Shown here: in pieces, positions 1-8,868 of the stretch
How the letters are laid out: every line of letters begins with the position of its first letter
Numbering within the stretch: the stretch's first letter is position 1
Assembly (NCBI GenBank): GCA_043392685.1
Contig: JBHZGM010000004.1
Direction: 5' to 3' (one strand)
DNA length: 64,000 nucleotides
DNA from: Metapseudomonas sp043392685
GTDB taxonomy: Bacteria > Pseudomonadota > Gammaproteobacteria > Pseudomonadales > Pseudomonadaceae
Position numbers and translations under genes: made by a program
The notes under the pieces: model-generated
The model's database searches: none
Told to the model about the DNA's origin: nothing
What the model saw: only the letters and a program-made list of their open reading frames with translations

Positions 1-24
1 CCCGGGCTTGTCCCGGGGTTTTTC
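1..24 (+). terminator. terminator-like hairpin at window edge
   Basis: Two CCCGGG blocks (1-6 and 12-17) flank a 5-base loop and are followed by a run of T. This looks like the intrinsic terminator of a gene lying left of the window. The gene itself is not visible, so the assignment is inferred. Confidence 0.4.
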
Positions 25-49
25 ATTTGGCTATGTCTGCGTCAGTAGG

Positions 50-107
50 TAGCCCGGATGAAATCCGGGGAAGTTCCAACCACCGTTCCCGGATTTCATC
101 CGGGCTA
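50..107. repeat. REP-type inverted repeat, 20-bp perfect arms
   Basis: The arm at 50-69 (TAGCCCGGATGAAATCCGGG) is perfectly complementary to 88-107. It resembles the REP-like palindromes scattered between Pseudomonas genes. No gene is evident in 1-413 apart from this and the second repeat at 151-217. Confidence 0.8.
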
Positions 108-150
108 CAAGCGCAGACCCCAAGCGCGGCCTACGGGGTATAGCCGTTGT

Positions 151-217
151 TGTAGGAGCGAGCTTGCTCGCGAAGCGTTCCGGGATAGCGCCCATTCGCC
201 AGCAAGCTGGCTCCTAC
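151..217. repeat. REP-type repeat pair (TGTAGGAGC family)
   Basis: TGTAGGAGCGAGCTTGCTCG (151-170) and an inverted partner ending GGCTCCTAC (195-217) form a typical Pseudomonas REP doublet. The 218-413 stretch up to the deacylase stop codon holds nothing I can identify. Confidence 0.75.
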
Positions 218-413
218 GGCGGTTCCCCGCTGCAACTACTTGCAACGCTTGATTCAGACCTAGCCTTTCATTTCACTGGCGCCGGCCTCCACCGCGCCGC
301 CAGCGCCGGCGGGCGATGGACCGACGGAACCAGAACGGCGGCGGTTGCGGCGGCCGGACGCCCTTCTGCCTGTTCATGGTCCTCCGTGAGCGCCGCGCAA
401 CAATTCATGCCCC

Positions 414-878
414 CTAGTGGCAGAGCTCGCAGACTTCGGCATGGGGCACCAGTTTCAGGTAGTCGTCCATGCGCATGTGCACCAGGTTCTCGTGGTCACC
501 CGCTTCCAGGTAGATGTCCTTCTGCCGGGTCAACTGCGGGTCCACCACCATATTCATGCCGTAGGATTCGCCCAATGCCGGCACGGCGCCGAGTTCGCAG
601 TCCTTGAACAGCCGGGCCAGGTCGGCTTCGTGGGTGAGCTGCCAGAGCCTGGCATCCTTGCGCACCTTGCCCACATCCAGATGGCGGCTGGCGGGCACCA
701 CCGCCATGAGGAAGTGACCTTGGCGGTCGTCGAGGATCACCGTCTTGGCCAGGCGCTCGGCCGGGATATTGGCGACTCGCGCCGATTCGAGGCTCGTGGC
801 CGAGTGCGGATGCGGCACCAGATCGAACCGGGCATGGGCACTCGCCAGGCTGCGCTGCAGGGTTGCGGCCATTCGCAT
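414..878 (-). CDS. YbaK/ProX-type aminoacyl-tRNA deacylase domain protein
   Basis: A 154-residue single-domain protein of the YbaK/prolyl-tRNA-synthetase-associated family, which hydrolyses mischarged aminoacyl-tRNAs in the cytoplasm. The family lysine is visible as K45 in AKTVIL, and the CELGAVPALG loop (about 94-103) fits the conserved GxxxP region. Length is typical of free-standing members. The start is well supported: AGGAGG lies 6 bases before ATG CGA ATG. It is monocistronic and convergent with nothing. Which tRNA it edits cannot be told from sequence; the C-terminal CELCH (two Cys) is not a family hallmark. Confidence 0.85.
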   Translation of the reverse strand: MRMAATLQRSLASAHARFDLVPHPHSATSLESARVANIPAERLAKTVILDDRQGHFLMAVVPASRHLDVGKVRKDARLWQLTHEADLARLFKDCELGAVPALGESYGMNMVVDPQLTRQKDIYLEAGDHENLVHMRMDDYLKLVPHAEVCELCH

Positions 879-1130
879 GATGCACCTCCTGTGGTTAGCC
901 AGGGATGGTTGGCTGCCCCCGGGCAGCCGTATCAGTGCACCAAAGTTTAGCTAGCGAGCCCCGGCCGGGCTGAAGCAGTTGGTACTGAGCCGCGCCGGTT
1001 AAAGCAGCTTGAGGCCTAAGCGCGGCACATGCCGTGGCGGACCATTGCGCCTGGATGACGATCAGGCTCTTTTCATCCCGGGCCCCGGCTACTGTATAAA
1101 GCGCATCCCAATGCATGAGGGCCTGCCGCC

Positions 1131-1538
1131 ATGGAAGAAGTCATCGAACAGCTGCGCGAACTCAACGAGCCGGTGCCGGTTCCCCTGGAACTCCCGGACG
1201 AGGAGTTGCTGGTGGAGATCGAGGAGCAGTTGCTGATCAACCTGCCCTTCGAACTGCGCGAATTCCTGCTCAAGGTCAGCGACGTGGTCTATGGCCATCT
1301 GGAGCCGGTGACCGTCACCGACCCGCAATCCCATACCTTCCTGCCAGAAGTCGCCGCCGTGGCCTGGGACCTGGGCGTCCCCCGCGACCTGGTGCCGCTG
1401 TGCCAGGATGGCCGCGACTACTACGTGGTCGATGGCGAGGGTGAAGTGCTGCTGTGGGACGGCGACGAAGGCGAGCTCACCGACGAAAGCTGGGATTCAG
1501 TCTGGCACTGGGCCAGGGACGTGTGGCTCGCCAGCTGA
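1131..1538 (+). CDS. SMI1/KNR4-family protein
   Basis: A 135-residue acidic protein with the SMI1/KNR4 pattern: an N-terminal LPxELREFLLKVSDV-like segment (about 38-55) and later acidic strands ending in WDSVWHWARDVW. Family members are often immunity proteins for polymorphic toxins or have unknown housekeeping roles. No toxin gene is adjacent, so immunity is not supported here. It faces the antiporter gene convergently, with a shared hairpin between them. Confidence 0.75.
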   Translation: MEEVIEQLRELNEPVPVPLELPDEELLVEIEEQLLINLPFELREFLLKVSDVVYGHLEPVTVTDPQSHTFLPEVAAVAWDLGVPRDLVPLCQDGRDYYVVDGEGEVLLWDGDEGELTDESWDSVWHWARDVWLAS

Positions 1539-1556
1539 ACCGCTCCGCGCAATGAC

Positions 1557-1590
1557 AGAAGCCCCGCACGCCAGGCCTGCGAGGCTTCTT
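1557..1590. terminator. bidirectional terminator between convergent genes
   Basis: AGAAGCC (1557-1563) pairs with GGCTTCT (1583-1589), with inner CGCA/TGCG pairing. It sits in the 65-bp gap between the SMI1-like gene and the antiporter gene and could serve both. Confidence 0.65.
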
Positions 1591-1603
1591 CGCTTGCGCG
1601 CCA

Positions 1604-3367
1604 TCAGCGGTGGTTGTGGTCCTGGCTCTGCTCCAGGGTCTCCATCAGCGCGATCTGCATTCGCGAATGCACGCGGATCAGCCAGCGCCAGAACAGCGCG
1701 CTGACACCCGCCGCCAGCAGGGCGATCAGCACCAGCAGTTCCAGCGTCGGCAGGATGCTCGTCGACAGCGCCATCAGCAGCAGCATGATCCCCAGCAGCG
1801 ACAGCAGCGGGATCAATTCGGCGATCACCTTGCGCACCCGCTCGGTGTGGCGCCCAGCCTTGTCCGGAGTCACGCTCATTTCCGCCAGCAGCATGGAAAG
1901 CGCCTTGAGCTTGCGATAGGCAGCGATCAGGAAGGGCAGCGACAGCAGCAGCGCACCGCCCCAGATCAGCGCCTTCTGCAGGTTGGGACTGGCCACCCAG
2001 ACGCTCAGGTACTCGGCTAGGGTGCCGGCGAAGTAGGCGCTGCCGAGGAAGATGGCCACCACCAGCGCCAGGTTGACGGTCACCTGCAGCAGGATCTTGC
2101 GGATCATCTTCGCCAGCACCGCACCCTGGCCCTGGGGCTGGATGCTGCGCAGCCAGTCGCCGTAGTAGCCGAACACCCGCGCCAGCCGGCGCGGCATGGC
2201 CCTGGCCAGCTTGATCGACAGCGGGTCGGCCGAGCGGATCAGGTAAGGCGTCAGCAGCGTGGTGATAGCCGACACGCCGACCACCACCGGATAAAGGAAG
2301 TCGCTGGTCACGCCCAGGCTCACACCCAGGGCGGCGATGATGAAGGAGAACTCGCCGATCTGCGAAAGACCCATGCCCACGCGCATCGAGGTGCGCCCAT
2401 CGTTGCCAGCGATGAAGGCGCCAGCCCCGCACGACACCAGCTTGCCGGCGACCACCACCAGGGTGATCACCAGGATCGGCGCGGCGTAGTCCACCAGCAC
2501 CCTGGGATCGATTGTCAGACCGATGGCGACAAAGAAGATCGCACTGAACATGTCGCGCACTGGCTCCATCAGGCGTTCGATCTGGATCAGCTGGCGCGAC
2601 TCCGCCATGATCGCGCCGATCAGGAAAGCACCCAGAATCATGCTGTATTCCAGCTTCACCACCAGCAGGCAGAAACCGAAGCACAGGCCAAGCACCGTCA
2701 CCAGCAGCATCTCGTTGCTTTCGAACTTGGCCACATAGGCCAGCAGGCGCGGCACCAGCAGGATGCCGACAACCAGCGCGACAACCATGAACAGGCTGAG
2801 CTTGCCGACGGTCGAGAACACCTGGTCGGCCTCCACCGTACCGCTCACGGCGATGCCGGAGAACAGCGCGATGATGCCAATGCCGAGGATGTCCTCGATG
2901 ATCAGCACGCCGAAGATCAGCTGGGCGAAGCGCTCGTTCTTCATCTGCAGGTCGCCGAGGACCTTGATGATGATGGTGGTGGAGGACATTGCCAGGATCG
3001 CGCCGAGGAACAGCGAGTCCATGGTGTTCCAGTCGAACAGCCGGCCGATCCCGAAGCCGGCCCAGATCATCAGGGTGATTTCCAGGAACGCGGCGATGAA
3101 CGCCGTGGCGCCAACCTGGAACAGCTTGCGCAAGCTGAACTCCAGCCCCAGGCAGAACATCAGGAAGATCACCCCCAGCTCGGCGAGGGTCTTGATCGTG
3201 TCCTCGTCGTGCACCAGGGCGAACGGTGGGGTGTGCGGGCCGATGATTATCCCGGCGATGATGTAGCCCAGCACCACCGGCTGCTTGAAGCGATGACAGA
3301 GGATGGTGGTGAAACCGGCGATAAGCATGATCACCGCAAGATCTTGGATGAAAGCGATGGCATGCAT
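1604..3367 (-). CDS. CPA2 monovalent cation:proton antiporter (KefB/YbaL-like)
   Basis: A 587-residue inner-membrane protein. Residues 1 to about 375 are a Na+/H+-exchanger-type domain with many hydrophobic helices, including FCLGLEFSLRKL and GLSQIGEFSFIIA segments typical of KefB/YbaL transporters. The C-terminus has no TrkA-N nucleotide-binding motif (no GxGxxG). Instead it holds a basic stretch and at least four more hydrophobic segments. I chose ATG at 3367 because AAGGAG lies 8-9 bases upstream; an in-frame start at 3400 has no such site. The position relative to the GntR, aminotransferase and ligase genes resembles P. aeruginosa PA5518 (from memory). The ion exchanged cannot be told. 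Confidence 0.88.
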   Translation of the reverse strand: MHAIAFIQDLAVIMLIAGFTTILCHRFKQPVVLGYIIAGIIIGPHTPPFALVHDEDTIKTLAELGVIFLMFCLGLEFSLRKLFQVGATAFIAAFLEITLMIWAGFGIGRLFDWNTMDSLFLGAILAMSSTTIIIKVLGDLQMKNERFAQLIFGVLIIEDILGIGIIALFSGIAVSGTVEADQVFSTVGKLSLFMVVALVVGILLVPRLLAYVAKFESNEMLLVTVLGLCFGFCLLVVKLEYSMILGAFLIGAIMAESRQLIQIERLMEPVRDMFSAIFFVAIGLTIDPRVLVDYAAPILVITLVVVAGKLVSCGAGAFIAGNDGRTSMRVGMGLSQIGEFSFIIAALGVSLGVTSDFLYPVVVGVSAITTLLTPYLIRSADPLSIKLARAMPRRLARVFGYYGDWLRSIQPQGQGAVLAKMIRKILLQVTVNLALVVAIFLGSAYFAGTLAEYLSVWVASPNLQKALIWGGALLLSLPFLIAAYRKLKALSMLLAEMSVTPDKAGRHTERVRKVIAELIPLLSLLGIMLLLMALSTSILPTLELLVLIALLAAGVSALFWRWLIRVHSRMQIALMETLEQSQDHNHR

Positions 3368-3585
3368 GGCAATGGACTCCTTTTCTGCAATGCGCGGCAC
3401 AGCGGCCCGCGCGCGGGCTACTCGCTCGGCTCCGGCGGAGCCATGTAGGAATTAGGGAAAATGGGGCCAGGAACGGCCGCAGATTATCATCGCGACCTTT
3501 CTCTCCAGAGCAATGCAATAATCAGTAACACTTGCCTGAAAGGTCCTACGGGAGCAAGGCCCGCCCGCTCCCGAGGAATGGCTGG

Positions 3586-4248
3586 TCAGCCGCTGCGAGC
3601 GTGGGCGAAGTCCAGTTCCAGCAGGTTGAGGAGGAATTGGCCGAAGTAGGTAAGGTCCTGCTCGACGGCAAAGCGCGCAGCCTTGCCGTCACCGGCCTGC
3701 AAGGCCTTGAAGGCGTCTTCGTGGAAGTCGTTGAGACGCAACGACAGGTCCGCCTCGGTGAACAGACGATTGAAGAAGGGACCGACTTGCAGCCAGAGGG
3801 ATTCGATGGTGCGCAGCAGGACCGGGTTGCCACAGGCGCCATACAGCACACGGTGGAACTGGCTGTTGGCGGTCAGGTAGCCCTGCACGTCGCGCTGTTC
3901 GATGGCCGTTTCCATGCGCTCCATGCAGCCCCGCAGGATCTCCAGATCATCCTGGGAAAGCCGGCCCGCCGCCTCCTCCACCGCCATGCCTTCCAGCGCC
4001 ATGCGCACCTGGAAGATCTGTTTGAAGCGTTCGCGGTTCATCAGTGGCACGCGCACCGAGCGCTGCGGCTCGCCCTCCAGTGCGCCTTCGGCCACCAGGC
4101 GCTGCAAGGCGGCGCGCACGGGCATCGGACTGGTGCCCCAGGCAGCGGCGAGATCGCGGATCTTCAGGCGCTCGCCGGGTTTGAAATGGCCTGCCAGCAG
4201 GCCCTCGCGTAGTCGTTGGTAAAGCTGTTCCTGCAGGTTCTCGGCCAT
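3586..4248 (-). CDS. GntR-family (FadR/FCD) transcriptional regulator
   Basis: A 220-residue regulator. Residues about 8-75 are a GntR winged helix (LREGLLAGHFKPGERLKIRDLAAAWG), followed by an all-helical FCD ligand-binding domain (about 80-205). It is divergent from the aminotransferase gene at 4518, and two identical palindromes in the shared gap are the likely operators. It probably represses the aminotransferase/ligase genes in the absence of an amine-derived inducer; this is inferred from gene context. It resembles P. aeruginosa PA5525 in position. Confidence 0.9.
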   Translation of the reverse strand: MAENLQEQLYQRLREGLLAGHFKPGERLKIRDLAAAWGTSPMPVRAALQRLVAEGALEGEPQRSVRVPLMNRERFKQIFQVRMALEGMAVEEAAGRLSQDDLEILRGCMERMETAIEQRDVQGYLTANSQFHRVLYGACGNPVLLRTIESLWLQVGPFFNRLFTEADLSLRLNDFHEDAFKALQAGDGKAARFAVEQDLTYFGQFLLNLLELDFAHARSG

Positions 4249-4407
4249 GGCAAATCACCGTGCAAGGGCCGGCGGCGCCGGCAGTTGGTTCAGGGTCAGG
4301 CTGCAGTTACGCATGATTGGGTCGCCTTCTGTTGCTGGGTTGATCGCTCCGACCACAGATCGGGTACGGACCAGCGGAGGTCTCCCATCTGGTCTATCGT
4401 TCGATCC

Positions 4408-4480
4408 TGTGATCACAAATATGCGTTCAAGTTAATTTTCAGAGGCTTTTTTCGCAAGTCTTGACAGGATTGTGATCACA
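4408..4480. promoter_or_regulatory. twin GntR-type operators and candidate aminotransferase promoter
   Basis: The palindrome TGTGATCACA occurs perfectly at 4408-4417 and at 4471-4480, 63 bp apart, about six helical turns. The second copy follows a TTGACA hexamer (4461-4466) and lies before a weak -10 (CACGAT, 4484-4489), so binding would block the promoter. The gap 4249-4517 separates the GntR gene from the aminotransferase gene. Confidence 0.65.
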
Positions 4481-4517
4481 AAACACGATGTGCAGAAATT
4501 CGAACGAGGTGTTCAAC

Positions 4518-5909
4518 ATGACTGCCAGTGGGATCAGCCAAGCTGCCGTGGAAACCTTTGCCGCTCGCGAGCGCGCCCGGTTCCTGGAACGCAATCCGAA
4601 ATCCGTCGCTCTTGCCGAACGCGCGCACAAGTCGCTCTACGCCGGCGTGCCGATGCACTGGATGGCCGACTGGTCCACGCCCTGCCCACTGTTCGTCGAA
4701 CGCGCCAAGGGCGCCCGCTTCTATGACGTCGACGGCCACGAGTACATCGACTTCTGCCTGGGCGACACCGGCACCATGTTCGGTCACTCGCCGGACCCCA
4801 TCGCCCGCGCCATTGCCGAGCAGGCCAACAATGGCCTGACCACCATGCTGCCCGGTGAAGATGCCGTGGTCTGCGGCGAGCTGCTGGCCCAGCGCTTCGG
4901 CCTGCCCTACTGGCAGGTGACCGCCACCGCCACCGACTCCAACCGTTACGTGCTGCGCTGGGCCCGCGCCATTACCGGGCGCAAGACCCTGCTGGTGTTC
5001 GACGGCTGCTACCACGGCACTGTCGACGACGTGATGGTGCGCTACCGCGACGGCAATACCGTGCCGCGCTCCGGCCTGGTGGGCCAGGCCTACGACCTGA
5101 CCCAGTACAGCCGCTCCATTCCCTTCAACGATGTCGAAGCGCTGGAAGCCGCACTGGCCAAGGGCGACGTCTGCGCCCTGCTGTGCGAGCCGGCGATGAC
5201 CAACATCGGCATGGTCCTGCCCGATCCGGGCTTCCTGCAGAAGTGCCGCGAGCTGACCCGCAAATACGGCAGCCTGCTGATCATCGACGAAACCCACACC
5301 ATCTCCACCGACATCGGCGGCTGCACCCGCCTGTGGAACCTCGACCCGGACTTCTTCGTGGTCGGCAAGCCGATCGCCGGCGGCGTGCCCTGCGGCATCT
5401 TCGGCTGCAGCGCGGAGATGGCGGAACGCATGCTCGCCGCACGCAAGAAGGCCCAGGAAGACAGCCACGGTCACGGCCACAGCGGCATGGGCACCACCCT
5501 CTCGGCCAATGCCCTGGCCATGCACTGCATGCGCGCCAACCTCGAACAGGTGATGACCCAGGCCGCCTACGACCACATGCTGCCGCTGGCCAGGCGGCTG
5601 GCCGATGGTTTCCGCAGCCTGATCGCCAAGCACGACCTGAAGTGGTCGGTGACCGAACTGGGCGCGCGCAGCGAATTCCAGTTCTGCCCGGTGTCGCCGC
5701 GTACCGGCGCCGAGGCCGAAGCAGCCTTCCACGACGAGCTGCAGATGGCTCTGCATCTCTACCTGATCAACCGCGGCATCCTGATCACGCCGTTCCACAA
5801 CATGACCCTCTGCTGCCCGGCCACCAGCGCCGACGACGTGGACAGGCTGATCGCCACGCTGGATCAGGCCCTGACCGAGTTGCTGGCCATTCCCGGCGCC
5901 CGTGTCTGA
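4518..5909 (+). CDS. class-III PLP-dependent aminotransferase
   Basis: A 463-residue aspartate-aminotransferase-superfold enzyme of class III, closest in pattern to glutamate-1-semialdehyde aminomutase-like and omega-amino acid transaminases. Visible features are the PLP phosphate loop region (CYHGTVDDV), the IIDETHT motif with D257, and the Schiff-base lysine in VVGKPIAGG (about K284). ATG at 4518 is preceded by GAGG and is preferred to the in-frame ATG at 4488. It forms a likely operon with the glutamine-synthetase-like gene, separated by a REP element. Together they suggest catabolism of a polyamine or similar amine, as inferred for P. aeruginosa PA5522-PA5523. The substrate is not known. 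Confidence 0.85.
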   Translation: MTASGISQAAVETFAARERARFLERNPKSVALAERAHKSLYAGVPMHWMADWSTPCPLFVERAKGARFYDVDGHEYIDFCLGDTGTMFGHSPDPIARAIAEQANNGLTTMLPGEDAVVCGELLAQRFGLPYWQVTATATDSNRYVLRWARAITGRKTLLVFDGCYHGTVDDVMVRYRDGNTVPRSGLVGQAYDLTQYSRSIPFNDVEALEAALAKGDVCALLCEPAMTNIGMVLPDPGFLQKCRELTRKYGSLLIIDETHTISTDIGGCTRLWNLDPDFFVVGKPIAGGVPCGIFGCSAEMAERMLAARKKAQEDSHGHGHSGMGTTLSANALAMHCMRANLEQVMTQAAYDHMLPLARRLADGFRSLIAKHDLKWSVTELGARSEFQFCPVSPRTGAEAEAAFHDELQMALHLYLINRGILITPFHNMTLCCPATSADDVDRLIATLDQALTELLAIPGARV

Positions 5910-5929
5910 CCTGGGCATCAATCCGATTC

Positions 5930-6005
5930 GTAGGATGGGTGGAGCGGAGCGATACCCATCGCCCATATCGATGGGTTACGCCGCTACGCGGCTAACCCAT
6001 CCTAC
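5930..6005. repeat. REP-like inverted repeat between aminotransferase and ligase genes
   Basis: The ends GTAGGATGGGT (5930-5940) and ACCCATCCTAC (5995-6005) are perfect complements, with an internal ACCCATCG/CGATGGGT pair. It lies 20 bp after the aminotransferase stop and 13 bp before the next start. It could stabilise the upstream mRNA or attenuate the downstream gene. Confidence 0.75.
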
Positions 6006-6018
6006 TCAGGACGCAATC

Positions 6019-7386
6019 ATGCAATTCGCCAACCCCCAGGAAGCCCGCGACTTCCTCGAACAACACCCCGAGGTGCGCAGCATCGAACTGATGCTGATCG
6101 ACGCCAACGGCATTCCACGCGGCAAGCTGCTGCACCGTGACGAGCTGTTGCCGATCTTCGAGAATGGCCGTCCGCTGCCCAGTTCCATCCTCGCCCTGAC
6201 CATCCAGGGCGAGGACGTCGAGGCCAGCGGCCTGGTCTGGGAAGTCGCCGACGCCGACTGCTGGACCTACCCGGTGCCCGGCTCGCTGTCGCTGCAGCCC
6301 TGGCGCGCCACGCCCACCGGCCAGGTGCAGGTGAGCATGCACCCGACCCAGGGCCTGCCCGCGACCCCCGGCGACCCGCGTCATGTGCTGGCGCGCAGCA
6401 TCGACCGCCTCAAGGCCGACGGCTACCACCCGGTGATGGCGGTAGAGCTGGAGTTCTACCTGCTGGACAAGCAGCGCGACGCCCACGGCCGTCCGCAGCC
6501 GGCGCTGCAGGCCAACGGCGTGCGCCCGCAGGCGCCGCAGGTCTATGGCGTCTACGAGCTGGAACAGCTGCAGCCCTTCCTCGATGACCTCTACGCCGCG
6601 TGCGAGACCCAGGGCCTGCCGGTACGCACTGCCATCTCCGAATACGCGCCCGGCCAGCTGGAACTGACCCTGGAACACCGCTTCGACGCGCTCCAGGCAG
6701 TGGACGAAGGCATTCGCTACAAGCGCCTGGTCAAGGGCGTCGCCAACAAGCACGGGCTCATCGCCTGCTTCATGGCCAAGCCCTTCGGCGACCTCGCCGG
6801 CAGCGGCCTGCACATGCACGTGAGCCTGGCCGACGAGCAGGGCAACAACCTGATGGCCAGCGAAGACCCGCACGGCACACCGCTGCTGCGCCACGCCATC
6901 GGCGGCATGATGGCGACGCTCAACGACGCGCTGGCGATCTTCTGCCCCAACGCCAATTCCTACCGTCGCTTCCAGGCCAACAGCTATGCGCCGCTGGCGA
7001 AAAGCTGGGGCGTGAACAACCGCACCGTGTCCTTCCGCGTACCGGGTGGCCCGGCCAACAGCCGTCATGTGGAGCACCGCATCTGCGGCGCCGACGCCAA
7101 CCCCTACCTCGCGGCCGCGGCGATCCTCGCCGGCATCCACAAGGGCATCCGCGAACAGATCGATCCGGGCAAGCCCATCGTCGGCAACGGTTACGAGCAG
7201 GCCCGTGAAACCCTGCCCACCGACTGGCTCACCGCCCTGCGCAACCTCGAGCAGTCGACCTGGGCGCGGGATGCCCTGGGCGAGGACTTCCTGAAGATCT
7301 TCCTTGCCATCAAGTGGGAAGAATTCCGCCAGTTCGTCAGCGAAGTGGGCGAGCAGGACTGGCGCTGGTACCTGAGCCACGCCTGA
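6019..7386 (+). CDS. glutamine synthetase-family ligase (gamma-glutamylamine synthetase type)
   Basis: A 455-residue GlnA-fold ligase. It has an N-terminal beta-grasp segment (about 10-110) and a catalytic domain with the VELEFYLLD metal-binding strand, SGLHMHVSL and NSYRRFQ(A)N motifs characteristic of glutamine synthetases that ligate glutamate to amines. The start at 6019 is preferred because the longer frame from 5902 would translate through a REP element. P. aeruginosa PA5522 (pauA7), in the same context, is described as a gamma-glutamylpolyamine synthetase; ortholog status is inferred. It should convert an amine plus glutamate plus ATP into a gamma-glutamyl amide. Confidence 0.85.
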   Translation: MQFANPQEARDFLEQHPEVRSIELMLIDANGIPRGKLLHRDELLPIFENGRPLPSSILALTIQGEDVEASGLVWEVADADCWTYPVPGSLSLQPWRATPTGQVQVSMHPTQGLPATPGDPRHVLARSIDRLKADGYHPVMAVELEFYLLDKQRDAHGRPQPALQANGVRPQAPQVYGVYELEQLQPFLDDLYAACETQGLPVRTAISEYAPGQLELTLEHRFDALQAVDEGIRYKRLVKGVANKHGLIACFMAKPFGDLAGSGLHMHVSLADEQGNNLMASEDPHGTPLLRHAIGGMMATLNDALAIFCPNANSYRRFQANSYAPLAKSWGVNNRTVSFRVPGGPANSRHVEHRICGADANPYLAAAAILAGIHKGIREQIDPGKPIVGNGYEQARETLPTDWLTALRNLEQSTWARDALGEDFLKIFLAIKWEEFRQFVSEVGEQDWRWYLSHA

Positions 7387-7477
7387 TGACGGACGCAAGG
7401 ACCGACCGGCCTGCGCGGAAGTTTCCCCGCGCGGCTGCTAGGCTGATGGTCAATCCCGACCCGTTCAGGCCCGCCCG

Positions 7478-8272
7478 ATGAAGGCTGCGATAGTCGCGCT
7501 GCTACTCCTGGCTCTCGGCGTCTGCCAAGCGGAGCCGCTGCGCATCGGCCTGGAAAGCCAGGACTACCTCCCCTATTACCGCGCCCTTCCCGGAAAGCCC
7601 GCTGAAGGCTATGCCGTCGCGCTCCTGCAGCGCTTCGCCAGCAGCCAGGGCCTGGTCCTGGAGCTCGAAGCCCTGCCGATCAACCGCCTGCACCGCAACC
7701 TGCAGACCACCGACCGGCTGATGCTGGTGTTCCCCGACAACCCCGCCTGGTCGCGCCAGCTCAAGGGCGATGTGCGAATGCACTACAGCCGCCCGGTGAT
7801 CCGCGTGGTGGACGGCAGCCTGGTGCTGCGCGAACACCTCGGAAGAGGCATCGACGCGGTGCAGCGCCTCGGCACCGTGCGCGGCTTCACCCCGGAAGCC
7901 TGGCAGGGCCGCCTGCGCGCTGGCCAGGTGCAGCTGGTGGAAGCCAGCGACATCGCCAGCCTGGTGCGCATGCTGCTGCGCCTGCGCATCGATGCCATCT
8001 ACGCCAACCCGGAAGTGCTGCATTACTACCTGGAGACCAGTACCAACCTGGGTAGCGACCGCCTGCTGCTGGACCCGGAATTGCCCCTGGCGCAGACTGC
8101 CTTCCACGCCAGCAGCCTGAAGCACCCGGAGCTGCTCGAAGCCTTCGACCGCTTCCTGGTCGAGCAGAGCGACGAGCTGGCGCAGCTGCGCCGCGAGCAT
8201 GGCCTGGCCTGCGGCCCCAGCGACCTGGCAGAAGAACGGCCGGCCTGCCAGCAGCCCGTCCAGACCCCCTGA
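7478..8272 (+). CDS. periplasmic amino-acid-type substrate-binding protein
   Basis: A 264-residue protein with a signal peptide (MKAAIVALLLLALGVCQA, cleavage before EP). The start of the mature protein, LRIGLESQDYLPYYRALPG, resembles the opening strand of family-3 solute-binding proteins. No permease or ATPase gene is adjacent, so it is an orphan binding protein or a sensor partner. The ligand is unknown. It starts about 90 bp after the ligase gene. Confidence 0.75.
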   Translation: MKAAIVALLLLALGVCQAEPLRIGLESQDYLPYYRALPGKPAEGYAVALLQRFASSQGLVLELEALPINRLHRNLQTTDRLMLVFPDNPAWSRQLKGDVRMHYSRPVIRVVDGSLVLREHLGRGIDAVQRLGTVRGFTPEAWQGRLRAGQVQLVEASDIASLVRMLLRLRIDAIYANPEVLHYYLETSTNLGSDRLLLDPELPLAQTAFHASSLKHPELLEAFDRFLVEQSDELAQLRREHGLACGPSDLAEERPACQQPVQTP

Positions 8273-8382
8273 CCGCAGGTAATCCACAGCCGGTCCGGAT
8301 TTGCGCGACACTGCGACTGTAGCGTCCAGGCGACGACCCGCGTCTATCCCGGACAGCTCCCCCCACAGCGACGAGGCCAGCA

Positions 8383-8865
8383 ATGGAACCCGGAACCGCA
8401 CAACTGTCGATGACCGTCCTGATGACCCCGGATATGGCCAATTTCTCTGGCAACGTCCACGGTGGCACCCTGCTCAAATACCTCGATGAAGTGGCCTACG
8501 CCTGCGCCAGCCGCTACGCCGGCCGCTACGTGGTGACCCTCTCGGTGGATCAGGTGATCTTCCGCGAGCCCATCCACGTGGGCGAACTGGTCACCTTCCT
8601 CGCCTCGGTGAACTACACCGGCAACACCTCGATGGAAGTCGGTATCAAGGTGGTCACCGAGAACATCCGCGAGCGTTCGGTGCGCCACACCAACAGCTGC
8701 TTCTTCACCATGGTGGCGCTGGATGACGAGCGGCGCCCCGCTGCGGTTCCACAGCTGCAGCCGGTCACGCCCGACGAGAAGCGCCGTTACGCCCAGGCCA
8801 AGCAGCGCCGCCTGATCCGCCAGGAACTGGAAAAGCGCTATCAGGAAATGCGCGAGAGCAACTGA
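8383..8865 (+). CDS. acyl-CoA thioesterase (hotdog fold, YciA/ACOT type)
   Basis: A 160-residue hotdog protein. The region NFSGNVHGGTLLKYLDEVAYACASRYAG (about 17-44) contains the GNVHGG loop and catalytic Asp typical of acyl-CoA thioesterases, followed by SVDQVIFREPIHVGEL. It hydrolyses acyl-CoA to free acid and CoA in the cytoplasm. The C-terminal 35 residues are charged and probably helical. It appears monocistronic; downstream lies the 210-bp repeat element. Confidence 0.88.
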   Translation: MEPGTAQLSMTVLMTPDMANFSGNVHGGTLLKYLDEVAYACASRYAGRYVVTLSVDQVIFREPIHVGELVTFLASVNYTGNTSMEVGIKVVTENIRERSVRHTNSCFFTMVALDDERRPAAVPQLQPVTPDEKRRYAQAKQRRLIRQELEKRYQEMRESN

Positions 8866-8868
8866 CCA

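Noticed and set aside
5902..6018. 39-residue extension of the glutamine-synthetase-like protein
   Set aside because: It would translate through a REP repeat and overlap the aminotransferase end.
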